Below are positions 5,804 to 8,716 of a stretch of DNA of 8,716 nucleotides, one piece after another. The translations under genes were made by a program, and so were the position numbers. Position 1 is the stretch's first letter, and each line of letters begins with the position of its first letter. This stretch comes from RGDT01 sp964630925 (GTDB lineage: Bacteria > Planctomycetota > Planctomycetia > Gemmatales > Gemmataceae): the NCBI GenBank assembly GCA_964630925.1, contig CAZVZK010000266.1:1-8716 (forward strand). Direction: 5' to 3'. The notes beneath the pieces are model-generated. The model saw nothing but the letters and a program-made list of their open reading frames with translations. It was not told the origin of the DNA and made no database searches.

Positions 5804-6955
5804 TCACTCCCCGCCTTCCACCGCGACCTCGTGCGGTGTGCTGACCTCCAGGCCCCGCGCGTCGGTGACGCCGAGGTAGTACTCCAGCGGCCGTCCCGCC
5901 GGCAGTTTCGCCACCACACGCCCGCCCTTGACCTCCGCCGGCATCGACTTCCACTCGCGCTTCTGCCACGGCCCGGACGCCGCCGCGTGGTGCAGGTGCG
6001 CCGCCTTCGCCTTGCCGTCGATCTTGAGCGAGGCCGAGATGGTGTCGCCGTCGCGCTTCATCTCGCCGAGGGCCGGGAGTGGCGTGCCTTTCTTGAGGTG
6101 GCTGTCGATGAAGGCATCGACCTCGCCGAAGGTCCAGATGTGGCCGTGCGGCAGCCGGACGCGGACCGACAGCGTCTTGGGCGCGGTGACGAGGGCGAAG
6201 CACTTCTTGTAGCTGTCGAGCGGGTAGGCGAAGTCGTTGGTGCCGTTGAGGAAGAGGATGGGGCACTTGACGCCCGGCAGGTGCTTCGACGGGTCGAAGG
6301 CGTCCACCCACCTGTCGCGCCGGGCCGGGGTGAAGCCATCGAGGCGCGGCTTCCACACGCTGTTCTCGTGCAGGAAGCCGCAGCCGTAGACGGGCACGGC
6401 AGCCTTGAGCCGTCCGTCGAGGCCGGCGACGATGCACGTGAGATAGCCGCCCCAACTGATGCCCGTGACGGCCACGCGATCCCGGTCCACCTCAGGCAGG
6501 GCGGCGAGGAGGTTGTGCCCGCGGATGACGGCGGCGACGGCGTGATACGTCCACATATCGCGGGCGTCCTTCTCCGTGAAGTCGCGGAACTTCACATCGT
6601 CGCCCTGCCCCGGCCCGCCGTCGGCGAGCCTGCCCTTGGGCCCGTGGCCGGCGAGGTCCATCGCCAGGGCGCAGTAGCCGCGGGCGGCCCAGTGCTCGGC
6701 CCACTTCGGGAACGCCTTGCCCCCGCCGCCGTGGACGAGCAGCACCGCCGGGAACGGCCCCTCGCCCTCGGGCCGGGCGTAGTAGGCGAAGACACGCGTC
6801 GGCTTGCCGGCGAGCGGCTCGCCGCGGTAGTACACCTCGCGGGCCTTGCCGAGCGTCTCGCCCCACGCGGGCTTGACGACGGCGGCCTGGAGGGCCTTCA
6901 CGTCCCACGGCCCGGCGGGGGCGTGAAGGAGCAGGAGGGCGGCGAGGGTGTGCAT
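5804..6955 (-). CDS. Alpha/beta hydrolase, dienelactone hydrolase/acetyl-xylan-esterase-like, probably exported
   Basis: A 383-aa serine hydrolase; the substrate is unknown, probably an ester. Residues 1-15 (MHTLAALLLLHAPAG) look like a short signal peptide without the usual basic residues, so export is likely but not certain. The alpha/beta hydrolase core runs about 40-290. It has an oxyanion-hole strand VLLVHGGGGKAF (71-82), the nucleophile elbow GISWGG with S167 (165-170), the acid strand ILFLNGTND with D241 (233-241), and a histidine in LPHGHIW (268-274; H270 or H272). The catalytic triad is therefore present. A C-terminal part (about 297-380) looks like a beta-sandwich-type add-on, similar to the ends of some planctomycete esterase/peptidase-like hydrolases. 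No upstream in-frame start exists before a stop codon near 6991, so the ATG at 6955 stands, although its ribosome site is weak. It lies 55 nt downstream of paralogue copy A and 47 nt upstream of the 159-aa gene, all on one strand. The large plus-strand frame across this gene is a GC shadow. Confidence 0.9.
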   Translation of the reverse strand: MHTLAALLLLHAPAGPWDVKALQAAVVKPAWGETLGKAREVYYRGEPLAGKPTRVFAYYARPEGEGPFPAVLLVHGGGGKAFPKWAEHWAARGYCALAMDLAGHGPKGRLADGGPGQGDDVKFRDFTEKDARDMWTYHAVAAVIRGHNLLAALPEVDRDRVAVTGISWGGYLTCIVAGLDGRLKAAVPVYGCGFLHENSVWKPRLDGFTPARRDRWVDAFDPSKHLPGVKCPILFLNGTNDFAYPLDSYKKCFALVTAPKTLSVRVRLPHGHIWTFGEVDAFIDSHLKKGTPLPALGEMKRDGDTISASLKIDGKAKAAHLHHAAASGPWQKREWKSMPAEVKGGRVVAKLPAGRPLEYYLGVTDARGLEVSTPHEVAVEGGE

Positions 6956-7010
6956 GTGAGTCGATCTCGTGCGGCGGGCGAGGGCATCCTATGCCGGAAG
7001 GCGAACGAGG

Positions 7011-7140
7011 TCACCCCATGCCCAGCACGAGGTCCAACGCCCAGCACCCGCGAACATGGAGCCAGGGCGAACGCAGATGCGTCAGCAGGCGGGCGTCCGC
7101 GCAGCCGTCCTCCTCCAGCGCGTCGGCCAGGACGGCGAGG
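7011..7140 (-). repeat. Diverged direct repeat, 3' end of copy A
   Basis: This stretch encodes the ALEEDGC to HVRGCWALDLVLGMG end of copy A. It is recognisably similar in DNA to 7662-7790 and 8335-8460, with shared runs such as CCAGCGCGTCGG-type and CCCAGCA segments. It is the most diverged of the three. Confidence 0.5.
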
Positions 7141-7658
7141 GCGGCCCAGTCGCGGGCCTCGTAGGCGTGCCGCGCCAGCCGCCCCGCGTCCGCGCCCACC
7201 TTGGCCGGCGGCACCAATCGTGATGTGGGATGGGGCACGAGGTCGCGGAGGATGTCCGCCTGGGCCGTGGCCGGCACGCCCCGGTGGTACAGCTCGTCAA
7301 CCTGGTAATCGTTCTCCTCCACATCGCCTGTGGCCCAATGTGCCCAGAGGCTCGCGTACCACCAGTCCGGCAACGGCCTGGGGGCTTCCGAGGCGCCGCC
7401 GACCTCCTTCCAGACGCTGAACTGCGCCTCGTCGGCGTCCTGACAGGCGGCGGCCAGCTCGGCGTCATCGGCCAGGCCGTCGGCGTGGCGCTCGGCAACC
7501 TCGACGGCCCGGCGGCTGCGGGCGTCGCCGAGCAGCCCCCACGAGCGACGCGCCCCGCCCGCCGCGAACAGGCGGCGCTTGCGCAGGCTCATGCCATCCC
7601 AGACGAACGCCCGCATCCGCTCCGGGTCGTCGCACGTCAGCCACTCCGCCTCGGTCAT
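7011..7658 (-). CDS. MTEAEWL...HVRGCWALDL paralogue, copy A
   Basis: A 215-aa protein of a paralogous family that I associate with Gemmata-group planctomycetes; no biochemical function is known to me. It opens with the family N-terminus MTEAEWLTCDDPERM (1-15), continues with RRAVEVAERHADGLADDAELAAA (49-71), has a variable tryptophan-rich centre (WWYASLWAHWATGDVEENDY, 99-118), and closes with ALAVLADALEEDGC (173-186) and HVRGCWALDLVLGMG (201-215). It is soluble and mostly helical in appearance. Compared with copy B it has lost the ACALCRR cysteine pair (here AAGGARR, 32-38) and the GHLDPARL element before the C-terminal block. The ATG at 7658 is preceded by GGGGGTGA and lies only 3 nt after the stop of copy B, so translation is probably coupled. 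Real coding status is supported by conservation of both ends with copy B. Confidence 0.85.
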   Translation of the reverse strand: MTEAEWLTCDDPERMRAFVWDGMSLRKRRLFAAGGARRSWGLLGDARSRRAVEVAERHADGLADDAELAAACQDADEAQFSVWKEVGGASEAPRPLPDWWYASLWAHWATGDVEENDYQVDELYHRGVPATAQADILRDLVPHPTSRLVPPAKVGADAGRLARHAYEARDWAALAVLADALEEDGCADARLLTHLRSPWLHVRGCWALDLVLGMG

Positions 7659-7661
7659 GGT

Positions 7662-7850
7662 TCACCCCCGGGCGAGTACGAGGTCCAGGGCCCAGCAGCC
7701 GCGGACGTGCGGGCTGGGCGAACGCAGGTGGGTCAGGATGTCGGCGTCGGTGCAGCCGGCTTCTTCCAGCGCATCGGAGAGGACGGCGAGGCGGGCGGGA
7801 TCCAGGTGGCCGCTGGGCAGGGCACGCTCGTCGTAGGCCGCCTGCGCGAG
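7662..7850 (-). repeat. Direct repeat, 3' end of copy B
   Basis: This stretch encodes LAQAAYDERALPSGHLDPAR through the end of copy B and is closely similar in DNA and protein to 8335-8520. Such tandem similarity makes unequal recombination between copies possible. Confidence 0.6.
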
Positions 7851-8330
7851 GCCCCGGACGTGCGGCGCTGGTGCGGGGAGTTGGGGACGTGGCCGGAACG
7901 GGTTGTCGAGGATGTCACGCACCAGCGCCACCTGGAGCTTCCTCTCGTGAGCCCAGGAGTCGCGTGTGTCAGCGTTGCCGGAGATCGCCCCCATCACGCC
8001 CCTGGCCGCCCCCCAGGCCGCCACGTCGGCCAGCTCCTCGAAGGCCTGGAAGCAGGAGAGCGCCGCCGAACGCCTCCAGTACTCCCGGATATCCTGGGCG
8101 GGTTTCAGGATCGCGGGGCGGGCCGCCGCCACCGCACGCTTCGTCACGCCTCGGTCGGCGTAGCGCTCGGCCATCTCGGCGGCGTCACGGCTGGTCGGCT
8201 CCAGCCTGTCCCAGATCCGCCGGCACAGGGCGCAGGCGACGAGCCGCCCCTTGCGGACGGTCAGCCTGCGTCCGATGTCCTTGAGCATCTCGACGGGGTC
8301 GTCGAACGCCAGCCAGTCAGCCTCGGTCAT
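7662..8330 (-). CDS. MTEADWL...HVRGCWALDL paralogue, copy B
   Basis: A 222-aa member of the same family as copy A, closer to what I take as the family norm. It has MTEADWLAFDDPVEM (1-15), VRKGRLVACALCRRIW with C33 and C36 (25-40), AEMAERYADRGVT (51-63), a variable middle, then LVRDILDNPFRP (136-147), LAQAAYDERALPSGHLDPAR (161-180), ALEEAGCTDADIL and HVRGCWALDLVLARG (208-222). No signal peptide or membrane segment is present; function is unknown. The start is the hard point. The open frame continues upstream to an ATG at 8564, giving 300 aa, but that extra part is homologous to the C-terminus of this same protein. The ATG at 8330 matches the family N-terminus exactly and has AGGGGTGA just upstream, so I take it as the start. 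A 300-aa fusion cannot be excluded. Copy A follows after 3 nt. Confidence 0.82.
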   Translation of the reverse strand: MTEADWLAFDDPVEMLKDIGRRLTVRKGRLVACALCRRIWDRLEPTSRDAAEMAERYADRGVTKRAVAAARPAILKPAQDIREYWRRSAALSCFQAFEELADVAAWGAARGVMGAISGNADTRDSWAHERKLQVALVRDILDNPFRPRPQLPAPAPHVRGLAQAAYDERALPSGHLDPARLAVLSDALEEAGCTDADILTHLRSPSPHVRGCWALDLVLARG

Positions 8331-8564
8331 GGGATCACCCCTTGCCAGCATGAGGTCGAGGGCCCAGCATCCACGGACATGCGGGCCGTGTGACCGGAGA
8401 TGCGCGAGGATGTCGGCGGCGGTGCAGCCCGCCTCCAGCTCGTCCGGGAGGGCGGCGAGGCGTGCCGGGTCGAGGTGCCCAAGGGGGAGATCGCGCTCGG
8501 CACGGGCCACCTGGGCAAGGGGGACGACCCCGGGCGAAAGCTGTTCCGCAAAGTGAGCCCCCAT
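8331..8564 (-). pseudogene. C-terminal relic of a third paralogue (copy C), fused in frame to copy B
   Basis: The 78 codons upstream of copy B encode a match to the C-terminal third of the family: LAQVARAERDLPLGHLDPAR, DELEAGCTAADILAHLRS and GPHVRGCWALDLMLARG. Over the last 62 residues I count 48 identities to copy B with one codon missing. The N-terminal two thirds of the family (MTEAEWL, CRRIW, AERYAD) are absent. The family stop has been lost: copy B ends CGG GGG TGA, while here the reading is AGG GGT GAT CCC and then the ATG of copy B, so the TGA (8335-8337) is one base out of frame. An ATG at 8564 could still make a 300-aa fusion. In the same frame a TAG at 8592-8594 blocks anything further upstream. 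I call it a degenerate copy, but a functional fusion is the alternative. Confidence 0.55.
8335..8520 (-). repeat. Direct repeat, relic copy C
   Basis: This is the DNA counterpart of 7662-7850. Homology fades upstream of the LAQ block (beyond about 8520), which marks the truncation point of the relic. Confidence 0.55.
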
Positions 8565-8716
8565 GATCTTCGAGGATTCCCCGCCTTTCGCCTAGCCCGT
8601 CTTCGAGGCCGCGAGGCTCCCCGCCTCCACCGTCGCACTCCTCACGCGTTTCATCGTCGCCCGCCTGAGAGGTTGTGAATGAAACGGGCGTTGATAGGAA
8701 TAGGGAGGATACGGCC
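8565..8716. other. Window edge: short minus-strand frame upstream of the relic
   Basis: On the minus strand an ATG at 8654 opens a 20-codon frame (MKRVRSATVEAGSLAASKTG) ending at a TAG (8592-8594). It is in phase with the relic's frame, so it reads as an interrupted extension of the same open frame. No clear ribosome site precedes it. On the plus strand a purine-rich AGGGAGG (8702-8708) sits 8 nt before the window end and could serve a gene starting just outside. Nothing here is firmly a gene. Confidence 0.3.

Noticed and set aside
5831..7420. A 529-codon open frame on the plus strand across the hydrolase and copy A
   Set aside because: It overlaps two minus-strand genes with recognisable motifs, and its translation is low-complexity and arginine/proline-rich towards the end.
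7230..8393. A 387-codon plus-strand open frame across copies A and B
   Set aside because: Its repeated segments simply mirror the paralogue repeats on the other strand; the minus-strand products have conserved ends and ribosome sites.
7011..8520. CRISPR-like or minisatellite array
   Set aside because: The repeats are few, long, diverged and coding, and they are the 3' ends of paralogous genes, not short regularly spaced repeats.
8673..8708. Plus-strand promoter plus ribosome site at the right window edge
   Set aside because: TTGTGA and TAGGAA could pose as -35 and -10, but transcription would then begin inside or after the AGGGAGG, so the parts are not consistent. The purine run alone is only suggestive.

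Overview
The window is high-GC bacterial DNA and most likely comes from a planctomycete of the Gemmata group (Gemmataceae). This is inferred from recalled lineage-typical features: a PilZ-type protein ending VPWNLRVWFG, a tandem array of MTEAEWL...DDP / HVRGCWALDL paralogues, and a compact RpoD/SigA-like sigma factor. No search was run. I see no rRNA, tRNA, CRISPR array, transposase or phage gene.

Layout. 1-282 holds no convincing gene. 283-1445 (minus strand) holds a membrane-anchored PilZ-like protein and, upstream of it, a VanZ-like membrane protein. The 227-bp divergent gap after that carries a good sigma-70-type promoter (TTGCAT-17 bp-TAGAAT) for the plus-strand acetolactate synthase catalytic subunit (1673-3433). 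A small lipoprotein (3501-3992) and a group-2-like sigma-70 factor (4260-5096) follow on the plus strand. A cluster of GC-rich hairpins, one with a perfect 14-bp stem, lies between the sigma gene and the converging minus-strand genes. The rest of the window is one minus-strand run with short gaps. Read in transcription order it holds a C-terminal relic of a paralogous family (8331-8564), full copy B (7662-8330), full copy A (7011-7658), a probably exported alpha/beta hydrolase (5804-6955), and an unrecognised 159-aa protein (5277-5756).

How the genes fit together. The plus-strand genes look like housekeeping functions (branched-chain amino acid synthesis, envelope lipoprotein, transcription). 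The acetolactate synthase has no regulatory subunit (ilvN) or ilvC beside it. The minus-strand run is accessory. Its most interesting part is the tandem paralogue array: the three copies share a near-repeated 3' end, genes B and A are 3 nt apart, and the relic has lost its in-frame stop by what looks like a one-base slip, so it reads into copy B. I found no clear evidence of a new defence or mobile system. The paralogue family, its fused relic and the 159-aa unknown are the best candidates for undescribed biology.
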